Assembly (NCBI GenBank): GCA_028708035.1
Contig: JAQVZU010000004.1
Location: forward strand, 1-49,497
Origin: Alphaproteobacteria bacterium
GTDB lineage: Bacteria > Pseudomonadota > Alphaproteobacteria > UBA9219
Length of the DNA stretch: 49,497 bases
Reading direction: 5' to 3'
Positions within the stretch are counted from its first letter, which is position 1. Every line of letters begins with the position of its first letter. Made by a program: the position numbers and the translations under genes. The notes beneath the pieces are model-generated. The model saw nothing but the letters and a program-made list of their open reading frames with translations. It was not told where the DNA came from and searched no databases. Shown piece after piece: positions 1-8,319 of this stretch.

Positions 1-1
1 T

Positions 2-595
2 CTTCTTGACAGCGGGGGCCAGTATCTTGATGGCACCACGGACGTTACGCGCACGATCGCGCTCGGCGCGCCGACCATCGAAATGCAACAGAACTTCACG
101 CGTGTTCTCAAAGGCCACATCGCGCTTGCCTCCATCTGCTTCCCGCAAGGAATAACCGGCGCGGACCTGGAAGTTCTTGCGCGCCAATATCTCTGGTCCG
201 CAGGGCTGGATTACAGTCACGGCACAGGCCATGGCGTAGGCTCATATCTAAGCGTCCACGAAGGCCCTCAAGGAATTTCAAGAAGGAACCGCACGCAACT
301 TCAACCGGGCATGGTCCTCTCCAATGAGCCGGGATATTATAAAGAGGGCGCCTACGGCATCCGCATCGAAAACGTTATGGCCGTTGTCGAATGTGAAGGC
401 TATGAGAACAAAACGTTAGGCTTTGAATCGCTCACCCTTGTTCCTCTTGACAAGCACCTGATTGACTCAAGCCTGCTGGTTCCAGCCGAGATCGAATGGA
501 TCAACGCTTATCACAAGCGCGTAAACGCGGCCCTGCGCTCCAAAGTGGACGATCCCGCAGGGCTCGACGCCGCAACCGAGCCTATGGAAGTGTAA
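2..595 (+). CDS. pepP: Xaa-Pro aminopeptidase (M24 family), 3' part only
   Basis: This is the C-terminal catalytic part of an aminopeptidase P-type enzyme, which removes an N-terminal residue preceding proline using two metal ions. The window begins inside the gene; the frame is open from base 2, giving 197 visible residues. All five metal ligands of the pita-bread fold can be placed: Asp in LLDSGG (bases 8-10), Asp in GTTDVTRT (41-43), His in HGTGHGVG, Glu in SNEPGYY and Glu in GIRIEN. The C-terminal extension after the last ligand is of the normal kind. The stop codon lies 4 bases before the next start. In relatives of this region a complete threonine synthase precedes the M16 peptidase, so finding this gene here, next to a threonine synthase remnant, points to local rearrangement. 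The family call is firm; the exact subfamily is less so. Confidence 0.93.
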   Translation, partial: LLDSGGQYLDGTTDVTRTIALGAPTIEMQQNFTRVLKGHIALASICFPQGITGADLEVLARQYLWSAGLDYSHGTGHGVGSYLSVHEGPQGISRRNRTQLQPGMVLSNEPGYYKEGAYGIRIENVMAVVECEGYENKTLGFESLTLVPLDKHLIDSSLLVPAEIEWINAYHKRVNAALRSKVDDPAGLDAATEPMEV

Positions 596-599
596 AATC

Positions 600-1025
600 A
601 TGCTCTTTCGCAGCACGCGAGGCTCCGCTGCCACCAACGCGCTTGCTATCGATGGTGCTTTTGACGATTGTCAAAAAATCGTAAAAAAGCTGTCTGCCAA
701 TCCAGGGCGTAGAAAAGATTGGAATCTGACAAGGGTCAATTCGATCAATCTACTGCGCATCCTTGCCCAGATCGTGTACTATTTCATGGCGGCGATAAAA
801 TTTGAGGGCAAGCCGACCTTCGTCGTTCCTACAGGCAACTTTGGGAACATCTTCGCGGGATATGCAGCCATGAAATGCGGACTTCCTGTCGATAAGCTTG
901 TGGTTGACAGTAACAGCAACAACATCCTCGCGCGTTTCTTTGAAATGGGTCGCATGACACCAGAGGCTTTTCGCGCCGACGCGGCCATTATTGAAACTTA
1001 CATAGAAAAGCGAAAGAAAGCATGA
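600..1025 (+). pseudogene. thrC: Threonine synthase remnant (N-terminus and an internal block missing)
   Basis: The 141-aa reading frame carries the middle of threonine synthase: the DGAFDDCQ motif, NSINLLRILAQ, the VPTGNFGNIFAGY PLP-phosphate loop and ILARFFEMG. About 180 expected N-terminal residues, including the PLP-binding lysine, are absent. After the ARFFEMG motif the sequence jumps straight to a tail (IIETYIEKRKKA) that resembles the normal extreme C-terminus, so an internal block of roughly 130 residues also seems lost. The enzyme cannot be active. A start at 600 has a plausible ribosome site (GGAAG at 586-590) and the stop overlaps the M16 start as ATGA, so it may still be translated and couple to the next gene. 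The thrC-M16-acetyltransferase order is known from alphaproteobacteria, which supports decay in place. An assembly chimera is the main alternative. Confidence 0.8.
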
Positions 1026-2284
1026 CCATAGAAGTAACAGAACTCGATAACGGATTAAGAGTCGTCACCGATACCATGCCAGACGCGGAAAGCGTCGTTG
1101 CGGGCGCATGGGTAGGCGTGGGCACGCGCCACGAACCATGGAAAGCGAACGGCGTTGCGCATCTTGTCGAACACATGATGTTTAAGGGCACCAAGACGCG
1201 CTCGTCCTATGCGCTGTCCTCGGCGATCGAAAACAAGGGCGGTGAAATCAATGCCCATACCTCGCGGGAAGCTACGGCTTATTATGCCCGCGTTCTGCCT
1301 GAAGATTCCGAAACGGCGGTCGATATTATCGCCGATATGCTGCGTAATTCGCTTTTCCTTCCGAAAGAATTGGACCGCGAACGCCTTGTCGTGATTCAGG
1401 AAATAGGCCGAGATCTGGACTCGCCGGAAGACTACACCTTCGATCTTATGCACAAGCTCGCATTGCCCGATCAAAAGATAGGCCGCTCGATCCTTGGCAC
1501 CGCCGATGTCATTGCCAAGCTTCCTCGCGTTGCGCTTCTCGATTACGTCCGGCGCTACTATGTCGGGGCCAACATGGTGCTCGTCGCCGCAGGCAAGATC
1601 ACGCATGAAGCTTTTCTCAGGATGGTTCAAAAACGCTTCAAATCGCTTCCAAAAGGCAAAAAGCCGCTCAGCGAAAAAGCCCGCATCGCTTTTGGCGCGC
1701 AATTATCGCCAAAGGAAATCGAACAGGTCCACCTGATCCTTGGTTTTGCGGGCCCCGGCTATCATGCCAAGCGTCCTTATTACGCCGCGCAAATCCTTTC
1801 GCTGATACTGGGCGGCAGCGCGTCGTCACGGTTGTTTCAAAAAGTCCGCGAGAAAAGAGGCCTCGTCTACACCATAAGCTCCGCGCATGCGGGGTTTAGC
1901 GACGCGGGAATTTTTCAGATCTATGCCGGAACCGATCCTCAGCGCCTGCAAGAGCTGATCCCGGTTGTTTGCAACGAAGTGAACGACATGAAAAAGAACG
2001 TAACGGCGGGCGAATTGGCTCGCGCCAAGGCTCAAGTCCGCGCGGATCTTTTGATGGGCAAAGAAAGTGTCATGCGTCGCGCCGAAGTTGTCGGAAATCA
2101 GATCCTTGCCTATGGCAAGCCGATTCCGCCGGAAGAAATCTTGCAACGCCTGCTTTCGATCACGCAGGAAGACGTCAAGGAAGCGGCGCAAAAGCTTTTC
2201 TCTCCGAAATTGATTTTAACGGCGCTTGGCCCGCTGGAGAAACTCGAAGATTACAAACATATTTCGGCAAGACTTCGCGCATGA
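1022..2284 (+). CDS. M16 family zinc peptidase (mitochondrial processing peptidase-like)
   Basis: A 420-aa peptidase of the pitrilysin/processing-peptidase superfamily. The inverted zinc motif HLVEH is at residues 47-51, and a downstream glutamate-rich helix (around ERLVVIQEI) supplies the third ligand. The second, inactive M16 half follows with the typical GPGYHAKRPYYAAQIL and GGSASSRLFQKVREKRGL segments. The length is normal for the single-chain bacterial M16B form. No signal peptide is visible, so it probably acts in the cytoplasm. The substrate cannot be read from sequence. The gene overlaps the threonine synthase remnant upstream and the acetyltransferase downstream, both by ATGA, implying one transcript and translational coupling. 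Confidence 0.93.
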   Translation: MTIEVTELDNGLRVVTDTMPDAESVVAGAWVGVGTRHEPWKANGVAHLVEHMMFKGTKTRSSYALSSAIENKGGEINAHTSREATAYYARVLPEDSETAVDIIADMLRNSLFLPKELDRERLVVIQEIGRDLDSPEDYTFDLMHKLALPDQKIGRSILGTADVIAKLPRVALLDYVRRYYVGANMVLVAAGKITHEAFLRMVQKRFKSLPKGKKPLSEKARIAFGAQLSPKEIEQVHLILGFAGPGYHAKRPYYAAQILSLILGGSASSRLFQKVREKRGLVYTISSAHAGFSDAGIFQIYAGTDPQRLQELIPVVCNEVNDMKKNVTAGELARAKAQVRADLLMGKESVMRRAEVVGNQILAYGKPIPPEEILQRLLSITQEDVKEAAQKLFSPKLILTALGPLEKLEDYKHISARLRA

Positions 2285-2892
2285 TTGACCTGTTTATCTC
2301 TCTTTTTCAAATGCCGCCTCGTCGTGAGCGTCCCCCGCTTGACACGCATCTTGCGGGTCCCAACGTAACGCTACGCATGTTCGATGTCGAAGACTGGAAT
2401 GCATGGCACTCATTGCGCGAACTGAGCCGCGCCTATCTGGAGCCGTGGGAGCCGAAATGGCCAAGCCATGCGCTGACCTATGGCTACTATTGCTCTTTGT
2501 TGCGCAGACATTGGCGCGATTGGCGTAGCGGCCATGCTTACGCGTTCGGAATTTTTCTGCGCAGCGGTGACCGTCCTGCCACCCTTGTCGGGGGCATCAC
2601 GCTTGGCGACATTCTTTACGCCGCCGCGCAAAAGGGAACGGTGGGTTACTGGATTGGAAAACCATATGCTAATCAGGGCCTTATGACCGAAGCGCTGGGT
2701 CTTATCTGCGATTTTGCTTTTTCAACGCTCAAGCTTCAGCGCATCGAAGCGAGCTGCTTGCCGACGAACGAACCGAGCAAGGCGGTCTTGCGCCACTGCG
2801 GATTCGAGCAAGAGGGCTATGCCAAAGCATATCTGCAAATAAATGGAAAAAGGGAAGATCATATTCTTTGGGGCAAAAACTGCGTTTCTTGA
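2281..2892 (+). CDS. GNAT acetyltransferase, RimJ/RimL-like
   Basis: A 203-aa GNAT protein. Visible family features are the N-terminal substrate segment (VTLRMFDVEDWNAW), the central strand GTVGYWIGKPYANQGLMTEA containing the acetyl-CoA pyrophosphate loop, and the terminal IEASCLPTNEPSKAVLRHCGF motif typical of RimJ-type ribosomal protein alanine N-acetyltransferases. I chose ATG 2281 because it overlaps the M16 stop as ATGA; a longer in-frame extension upstream runs antisense-like through the M16 gene and is not coding. RimJ/RimL relatives acetylate N-termini of ribosomal proteins, but the substrate here is not proven. This gene commonly sits downstream of the M16 peptidase in alphaproteobacteria. 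Confidence 0.88.
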   Translation: MIDLFISLFQMPPRRERPPLDTHLAGPNVTLRMFDVEDWNAWHSLRELSRAYLEPWEPKWPSHALTYGYYCSLLRRHWRDWRSGHAYAFGIFLRSGDRPATLVGGITLGDILYAAAQKGTVGYWIGKPYANQGLMTEALGLICDFAFSTLKLQRIEASCLPTNEPSKAVLRHCGFEQEGYAKAYLQINGKREDHILWGKNCVS

Positions 2893-3641
2893 GCCTTGCC
2901 TTTCATAGCGGCGCTTGCCCTGAGGTTGAGGGCTTTGGGAGGTTTGGCCGGGCTCAGGGCTGCGCGAGATTTGATTAATGAGGCTATTCATTTTTACCCT
3001 GCCTCGGACGCAGTGCAGCGCATCGAGCGCCACTTTCGCCTCACGACCTTTGCCTTGAGAGGAGCTGCGGGTCTCGCAGAGAGCGCTCAAGGAACGGCAT
3101 GAGAAGACATAGGTGTCTCTTAAGTTCTTCGTCAACCCCAAGTCATCGTGCGCACCCTTTCCCTCCCACTCCAATACGCGGCTCGACCACCGAGCTGCGC
3201 GAGTGGGATACATACGCTATGATGAGTGGGATGTCAAGGGATATTTCATGATTCATTGCGGGGTTTTTCTTTTTTGTGAAAAGATGAGGGGCGGATTGGA
3301 TAAGGGTATGATGGGGAAGGCTTTTTGTGTTGTTGGGTCAAGAAAAGAAGAAAATGGGATCCCCGCCTACGCGGGGATGACGGGGGATAATTGTGGGATA
3401 TGCTGTTACTAATAAATCGAGAGCAGGCAGACTCTTATGCTCGCTATCGCGAGCGATGGATTCCCGCGTTCGCGGGAATGACGAATGTTGCCAATCGCGG
3501 GAATGACGAGGGTGGGTGGTTTTAAAAAGGGGACGTTTGTTTTCTTGGAAGGAAAACAAATAAGGCCCCCGCCTACGCAGGGATGGCGAGGGGGCTATTT
3601 GGACAAATTGTGTTCTAACAGATCCGGATCTTCTTTTTACT
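2893..3641. other. Gene-free interval between rimJ-like gene and ctrA
   Basis: About 750 bases separate two genes that end towards each other. Short reading frames here (for example 2896-3102 and 3113-3412) have no recognisable domain, atypical composition and no good ribosome site, so I do not call them. The right half (3359-3600) holds a cluster of short palindromes described separately. The middle (about 3240-3350) is T/G-rich without recognised signals. Confidence 0.6.
3359..3595. repeat. Cluster of short GC-rich palindromic repeats
   Basis: Four related elements lie in 240 bases. At 3359-3378 is ATCCCCGC-CTAC-GCGGGGAT followed by GACGG. At 3460-3479 is ATTCCCGCGTTCGCGGGAAT followed by GACGA, preceded by a GCTCGC/GCGAGC hairpin at 3439-3454. 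At 3496-3509 is a half-copy, CGCGGGAATGACGA. At 3565-3595 a GCCCCC/GGGGGC stem encloses CGCCTACGC. The shared pattern is an inverted repeat plus a GGGATGACG- or GGGAATGACG-type tail. They look like dispersed intergenic REP-like units rather than a CRISPR, since spacing and orientation are irregular. Confidence 0.75.
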
Positions 3642-4358
3642 TTAGGCTGTTTTTGCTGTTGTCGGGTGGGCGACATCTGTGCCTTGCGGGTCGCGCAGAA
3701 CATAGCCACGGCCCCAGACCGTTTCTATGTAATTGTCACCGCTCGCCGCTGTCGCGAGTTTCTTGCGCAGCTTGCAAACGAACACATCAATGATTTTTAA
3801 TTCGGGTTCGTCCATACCGCCGTATAGGTGGTTCAGGAACATTTCCTTGGTTAACGTCGTGCCCTTGCGAAGCGAAAGCAGTTCGAGAATGCCGTATTCC
3901 TTACCGGTCAGATGCAGCGGCGCTCCGCCGACTTCGACGGTGCGCGTGTCGAGGTTGACGATAAGCTTGCCCGTGCGGATCACGCTGTCGGAGTGGCCTT
4001 TGCTACGGCGAATAATTGCGTGGATGCGTGCCACAAGTTCACGGCGGTCAAAAGGTTTTGTTAAGTAATCATCTGCGCCAAAACCAAGCCCTTTGATCTT
4101 GTTGTCAAGTTCCGAAAGACCGGAGAGAATCAGGATCGGAGTCGTGACCCGCGCGGCGCGCAGGCGGCGGAGAACTTCGTATCCGTCAATGTCGGGGAGC
4201 ATCAGGTCCAAAATGATGATGTCGTAATCGTAGATTTTCCCGATTTCTAAACCATCTTCGCCCAAATCGGTTGCGTCGACGATAAATCCCTCCGCCTGGA
4301 GCATCAGTTCTATGCTTTTGGCAACTGAGGTGTCGTCTTCAACAAGCAGCACACGCAT
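3642..4358 (-). CDS. ctrA: Cell-cycle response regulator CtrA
   Basis: A 238-aa OmpR/PhoB-type regulator that matches CtrA closely. The receiver domain has the acidic pair D8-D9, phosphoacceptor D51 in [17 protein letters not shown] and K in YLTKPF. The DNA-binding domain contains the very conserved [20 protein letters not shown] stretch followed by [12 protein letters not shown]. In Caulobacter, CtrA is the master regulator of the cell cycle: phosphorylated CtrA binds TTAA-N7-TTAA boxes, silences the origin and activates motility and division genes. In other alphaproteobacteria it chiefly controls motility and envelope genes. The C-terminal tail is longer and poorly conserved. SciP, its known inhibitor, is encoded at 32340. 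One GANTC site and a TTAACCAA half-site lie just upstream. Confidence 0.96.
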   Translation of the reverse strand: MRVLLVEDDTSVAKSIELMLQAEGFIVDATDLGEDGLEIGKIYDYDIIILDLMLPDIDGYEVLRRLRAARVTTPILILSGLSELDNKIKGLGFGADDYLTKPFDRRELVARIHAIIRRSKGHSDSVIRTGKLIVNLDTRTVEVGGAPLHLTGKEYGILELLSLRKGTTLTKEMFLNHLYGGMDEPELKIIDVFVCKLRKKLATAASGDNYIETVWGRGYVLRDPQGTDVAHPTTAKTA

Positions 4359-4373
4359 AGCATTGCCTCATAT

Positions 4374-4530
4374 TGGTTAAAGGCCAGATTCATTCCAGAT
4401 CGGACACTAGCACAAAACATAATTAATGGTAAACTTCATTAACAAGATTATTATTAATAAAAATTTTTCTTTATTTCCAATAAGTTGCAGGCTGGTTTGG
4501 CGCGCTTTGGCGCGAAAACCCAATTAACCA
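4374..4530 (-). promoter_or_regulatory. ctrA upstream region with CtrA half-sites and one GANTC
   Basis: Upstream of ctrA (read on the minus strand) are a TTAACCAA half-site (4374-4380 as TTGGTTAA on plus), a CcrM-type GATTC at 4387-4391, several TTAA tetramers in an AT-rich block (4423-4457), and TTAACCA at 4524-4530. No perfect TTAA-N7-TTAA is present. Autoregulation and methylation control of ctrA are known in Caulobacter; applying them here is an inference from these motifs. A 9-bp direct repeat TTTGGCGCG lies at 4496-4514. Confidence 0.4.
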
Positions 4531-4556
4531 AACGTGGATTTGTCCTCGCGCCAGGT

Positions 4557-6773
4557 CTATTTGTTGCCGTTCGTTTTGAGAATTTGGGTGACCGTTGGAA
4601 ATGGAATTTCGATGCTTTCCCGGTCGAAACGTTGCTTAATCCTTAACAGCAAAAGCCGTCGTACATCCCACTGCTTTCCGGGACGCGTGCGCATTCTGGC
4701 GCGAATAGTGATCGACGATGCGCCGAGTTCCTGGACTCCCAAGATTTCAATCGGTTCGAGAATTACACGTTTGAAGACGGGATCTTCCTGTATATCCGCT
4801 CCGACTTCACGAATGATGCTCATCACCCGTTCAAGGTCGCTGTCGTAGGCGACCCCCACGTCAACGAGCGCGAATGAAAAGCTTCGCGTCATATTCGTTA
4901 TCTTGAGCGCTTCGCTAAACGGCAGGATATGGAGAGATCCGTCCATGTCGCGCAAACGCAATGTTCGGATGCTTAACTCTTCGACCGTTCCGCTGAAGTC
5001 TCCAATGCGAACCACGTCTCCGACCGCAATTGTGTTTTCTGCCACGATAAACAGGCCGGTTAAAAAGTCTTTGACAAGACTTTGCGAACCGAAGCCGATG
5101 GCTACGCCGAGAACCCCGGCGCCGGCAAGCAACGGCGCTATGTTCACGCCTATTGCCGACAGCGACATCAGCAGTCCAATCGTCGCGAAGAAAAAGAAGA
5201 TCGATGTGCGCAGCATCGGCAGCAGCGTTCGTGCACGTGCCGAGGCCACGAGAGTTTTGGTTTCTTTGTCGCGGCGGTTCAGATAGCGCTCAATCGAGCA
5301 GTGGATCATCTCGTAAACGACGGTCAGCGCCAGCAATGTGATGCCGACCGAAACCAGCGCCCCGAGAATCTTCTGGCCTGCGGGCCTCGCGAATAGCGCG
5401 CCTATATTGACTCCCCAAGTGGCCGTGAGACCGGCGGCTACTGCGATCCAGATAGTCGTGCGCAAAAGAAAGGAAAGAAATTGACGGTGAAGCGGAAGCG
5501 CTCCTGTCTTTGAGGATTTCCATTTATCTATCGCGATAAAGCCGAAGCGCGCCGCTCCCGCAATTAAAAGGCTTAGGACGGTTCCGCGCAACATCAGCGC
5601 AAAGCTGTTTTCGACGCCGATCAGCATTACCGCAAGGCTTATGACGAGATAGGCCGTCGCGAGGCTGTGCCAGTGCCGCGCAAGCCAGAGGCGCGCAGTC
5701 CGTAGCGGGGTTTTTTCTTCCTCCTCGACCTTGCCGCGCAGCATCGTCGCCACCACGGGCCTGGAACGGAATATTCCAATGATCGCCACGATAGTGAGGA
5801 GCATTGCAAGTGCATATTCGTACACGGCTGTAACGCTCGACGGCACGCGCACCGCTGCGGCGACATTGATGGCAAAATAACTGTACACAATGGCTAGCGA
5901 GAAGAAGCTTAGCCAGCGAAAACCTGAAACTGCTTGCCGGGTCGCAAGCGGAAGCGTTCGAAGATGCGTGGTGGTCGGCGAGAAAATTGCGCGCAGTATC
6001 TGGCGCAAGGTGTAGCCGAAAGCCAGCGCGTATATCAGATTGACGATGACATACCTCTGGAAGCGGTGCGGCTCGTTTTGTTCGAGAAGCAAAAGAGAAA
6101 CGCCTGTAAAAATCAGGCATGGAATCATCCTTAGGAAAAAGAGTCCCACTATGAGCAACGCTCGGCGCAGGAGCGTGTCGGGGCGGTGGCTTTTGAGCCG
6201 GTTTCGCAGCGGAATAAAGAAAAAAACAAAAGCCACGCCGATCAAAAGCGGCGGGAAGACGATGATGATGAGATCGTCAGCGATCGAACTCCATAGGGCT
6301 GCGCGTCTCGCGTCTTTGGCCTGAAGGTTAAGCCATTCGCTCAGGTCGGGGAAAAACGATGCATGCGCTTTTAAGGCCACGCTGTTTGCTTTGACGGCAT
6401 CGGAGATTTTGGTGATGGCGTTGATGATGCCTATCGAAAATGTATCAGAGATTTGTCCGGCAAGGTCATCTGTTTCTGACGGTTGTGCCGGGGCTGGCGT
6501 AGATCCAGCGGCAGCATCGGTTCCTGGCGCCGAAGGTTGAACTGTGGCTGAGTTTACCAGAGTTTGAAGCGTTTGGCCCAAGGTTGCCAAGGGCTGGGGG
6601 GCTGCCGCTGGTGTGGGGGCTTGGCTTGAGGCGGGCGCAGGGGTGGATTTCTGGGCTTCTTCCTTCGCCACGGGAGGCGTGTTCGACGCAGGTTTGGCGT
6701 ATCCTGCCGGACTTTGGGCCACAAGGGCCGCCACGAAGATCAGACCGAAAAGTAACAAGCTGATTTTCTTCAT
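4557..6773 (-). CDS. Large MscS-family mechanosensitive channel
   Basis: A 738-aa membrane protein. ATG at 6773 begins a clear signal peptide (MKKISLLLFGLIF, with a cleavage region near AGYAKP), better than the 11-residue in-frame extension. A Pro/Ala/Thr-rich periplasmic stretch follows, then many hydrophobic helices, and at the C-terminal third the MscS pore and beta domain: LLAGAGVLGVAIGFGSQSL followed by the VKDFLTGLFIVAEN helix and VGDVVRIGDFSGTVEELSIR. MscS channels open under membrane tension to release solutes during osmotic downshock; long versions such as YbiO or MscM have extra N-terminal helices like this one. It is transcribed towards ctrA and divergent from the pilus operon. Confidence 0.92.
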   Translation of the reverse strand: MKKISLLLFGLIFVAALVAQSPAGYAKPASNTPPVAKEEAQKSTPAPASSQAPTPAAAPQPLATLGQTLQTLVNSATVQPSAPGTDAAAGSTPAPAQPSETDDLAGQISDTFSIGIINAITKISDAVKANSVALKAHASFFPDLSEWLNLQAKDARRAALWSSIADDLIIIVFPPLLIGVAFVFFFIPLRNRLKSHRPDTLLRRALLIVGLFFLRMIPCLIFTGVSLLLLEQNEPHRFQRYVIVNLIYALAFGYTLRQILRAIFSPTTTHLRTLPLATRQAVSGFRWLSFFSLAIVYSYFAINVAAAVRVPSSVTAVYEYALAMLLTIVAIIGIFRSRPVVATMLRGKVEEEEKTPLRTARLWLARHWHSLATAYLVISLAVMLIGVENSFALMLRGTVLSLLIAGAARFGFIAIDKWKSSKTGALPLHRQFLSFLLRTTIWIAVAAGLTATWGVNIGALFARPAGQKILGALVSVGITLLALTVVYEMIHCSIERYLNRRDKETKTLVASARARTLLPMLRTSIFFFFATIGLLMSLSAIGVNIAPLLAGAGVLGVAIGFGSQSLVKDFLTGLFIVAENTIAVGDVVRIGDFSGTVEELSIRTLRLRDMDGSLHILPFSEALKITNMTRSFSFALVDVGVAYDSDLERVMSIIREVGADIQEDPVFKRVILEPIEILGVQELGASSITIRARMRTRPGKQWDVRRLLLLRIKQRFDRESIEIPFPTVTQILKTNGNK

Positions 6774-7137
6774 TTTACTGTCCCTGTTCCTTGAAGTGCC
6801 AAACATTTTTTAGAAATCGTGCTCTCATGCTGTTCTTCATTTTGGCGTGAAAACGAAAACCTTTTCAGGTCAAAGGACCGAAAGTCTAGCTCAAGACTAC
6901 GGTAACAATAAGGAAGCGCGAAGAGGCGTCGAGCCGAATTTACGGATTGGCGAAGGAAAAAACAATATGCGTGCGCATCCGAAACGATGCCTTGCAAGAA
7001 TATCACTTCTATATCTTTCCAAGACATTGTTTCATTTCCCATGTTGCCCTTGTTCCTTTCCCAATATAGTATCGCGCGAATCACAAGGTCCTTTGCGAAT
7101 CACTCCCGATTTATTCAGAGATCAAAGAGTAATAATC
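6774..7137. promoter_or_regulatory. Divergent intergenic region between mscS and pilL
   Basis: About 360 bases without a credible gene; the pilL frame stays open upstream of 7138 but that part lacks coding character and precedes the signal peptide. Visible features are a weak sigma70-like pair for the pilus operon (TTGCCC 7044-7049, 15-base spacer, TATAGT 7065-7070) and a 9-bp direct repeat just after it (7076-7103, separate entry). AAAGAG at 7124-7129 is a fair ribosome site for pilL. Confidence 0.45.
7076..7103. repeat. Tandem GCGAATCAC direct repeat with two GANTC sites
   Basis: GCGAATCAC occurs at 7076-7084 and again at 7095-7103, 19 bases apart, on the same face of the helix to a first approximation. 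Each copy contains GAATC, a match to the CcrM methylation site GANTC. It lies downstream of the candidate -10 and upstream of the pilL start, a suitable operator position. A GcrA/CcrM role is an inference. Confidence 0.5.
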
Positions 7138-8307
7138 ATGCCCCAAAAAGCGTTTTTCCCGTACTGCGGCGCCTGGACTCTCGCACTGGGCGTCGTTCTT
7201 TCTTCAACTTCTGCACACGCAGGTTTCCAGTGGGAGGATCGCACGGATGCAGGCGCCGTTCAGATCATCTCGCCATCGCTTCCCTCAACAACAAAAAGCA
7301 GCGGATATTCAGGCAAGCCCGAATATATTTCGCCTCTAATTATAACGGGTGACCCTGTTCGCGCGCATCAACCTGCGATGGCTGCACCTTCGGAAGGCGT
7401 GGCAACGGTATCGCAAGCGGTCGCTCCGGCAACGGTGGCCGCGCCGTCTTCTCCGGCATCGCTTCTTCCTAGGGAAGGAGTGGTTAATGTAACATCCTTG
7501 CCCGCGCCTTCGGCACCGTCTTCCGCTGCTGTCAATGCTTCAAGCGAGGCGGGGCTTACGACCCTTTCTGTCTCGAAGGCTCTTCAGCCGACTGCGGCTG
7601 TCGCGAAGCCAAGCGGGAAGATCGACCTTTCTACCGAGAAAATCAGTGCTCCGGCTCCTTCGCAAGAGGTCGTTCATGGGTTTGCGTCGCGCGTGCCTCT
7701 GGCGCTTGCGTTGCGCCAGGTTTTGCCTGCCGACCGCGGCTTCTCGATCGATCAGGGGGTCGATAAGGATACGCAGGTTTCTTATAAAGGCGGCAAGCCG
7801 TGGGGCGAGACGCTTAAGGCGATGCTTGCTCCTGTTGGGCTCGATTACCGCGAGCAGGGCGGTATCGTCACTGTGGCGCGTGTGGCCGCTGCGCCAGCCC
7901 CAGCTTCTGCTTCGGCGCTGACGCCGACGCCAGTGCCTTTGGCGCCAGCGCTTCAGCCGACTAAAACGCAGGAGTCCGGTCATTTCCTGGCATTGCCTAT
8001 GCCTTCGGAGCGGCAGGCCAATGTTCCGGCCTATGATGGCTGGAGCGCTCAACGCGGGGATACCCTGCGCAAGGTTTTGGCTGATTGGTGTTCCCGCGCG
8101 GGGGTTGAGCTTAAGTGGGTCGCCGAGTATGATTACCCTCTTGAGGCTTCCGCGCACTTCAATGGCGCTTTTGAGGATGCCGTGCGCGGCTTGCTTTCGG
8201 GCTTCGATCAGGCGCGGCCGCAGCCGATTGGTAAACTACATATTAATCAGCGCGCCGGGCAAAATGTTCTGGTCGTTCAGGTGCGCGGTAACAGCTACAC
8301 GAACTAA
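7138..8307 (+). CDS. pilL: Type IVb pilus accessory protein, PilL/TcpQ-like
   Basis: A 389-aa secreted protein. The start at 7138 gives a Sec signal peptide (hydrophobic core LALGVVLSSTSAHA, cleavage near AHA-G). A low-complexity Ala/Pro/Ser linker follows. Next is a domain (about 180-250) that begins FASRVPLALALRQVLPA and ends GGIVTVARV, like the small N0/STN-type modules of secretin partners. The C-terminal domain (about 300-385; GDTLRKVLADWCSRAGVELKW) resembles the TcpQ/PilL module of toxin-coregulated and R64-type pili, which helps stabilise or localise the secretin. It is the first gene of the pilus operon, 12 bases before pilN. The assignment rests on domain pattern and neighbours; overall similarity to named PilL proteins is probably low. 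Confidence 0.72.
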   Translation: MPQKAFFPYCGAWTLALGVVLSSTSAHAGFQWEDRTDAGAVQIISPSLPSTTKSSGYSGKPEYISPLIITGDPVRAHQPAMAAPSEGVATVSQAVAPATVAAPSSPASLLPREGVVNVTSLPAPSAPSSAAVNASSEAGLTTLSVSKALQPTAAVAKPSGKIDLSTEKISAPAPSQEVVHGFASRVPLALALRQVLPADRGFSIDQGVDKDTQVSYKGGKPWGETLKAMLAPVGLDYREQGGIVTVARVAAAPAPASASALTPTPVPLAPALQPTKTQESGHFLALPMPSERQANVPAYDGWSAQRGDTLRKVLADWCSRAGVELKWVAEYDYPLEASAHFNGAFEDAVRGLLSGFDQARPQPIGKLHINQRAGQNVLVVQVRGNSYTN

Positions 8308-8319
8308 ACGGAGATGGTA

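Noticed and set aside
2896-3412. Short plus-strand frames after the acetyltransferase
   Set aside because: No domain, no ribosome site, overlap with the repeat cluster, and unusual composition.
3359-3595. Possible CRISPR array
   Set aside because: Repeats are palindromic, of mixed sequence, irregularly spaced and partly half-copies; no uniform spacers and no cas genes.
6847-7137. N-terminal extension of pilL in the same open frame
   Set aside because: A clear signal peptide begins at 7138 and the upstream stretch contains promoter-like elements.
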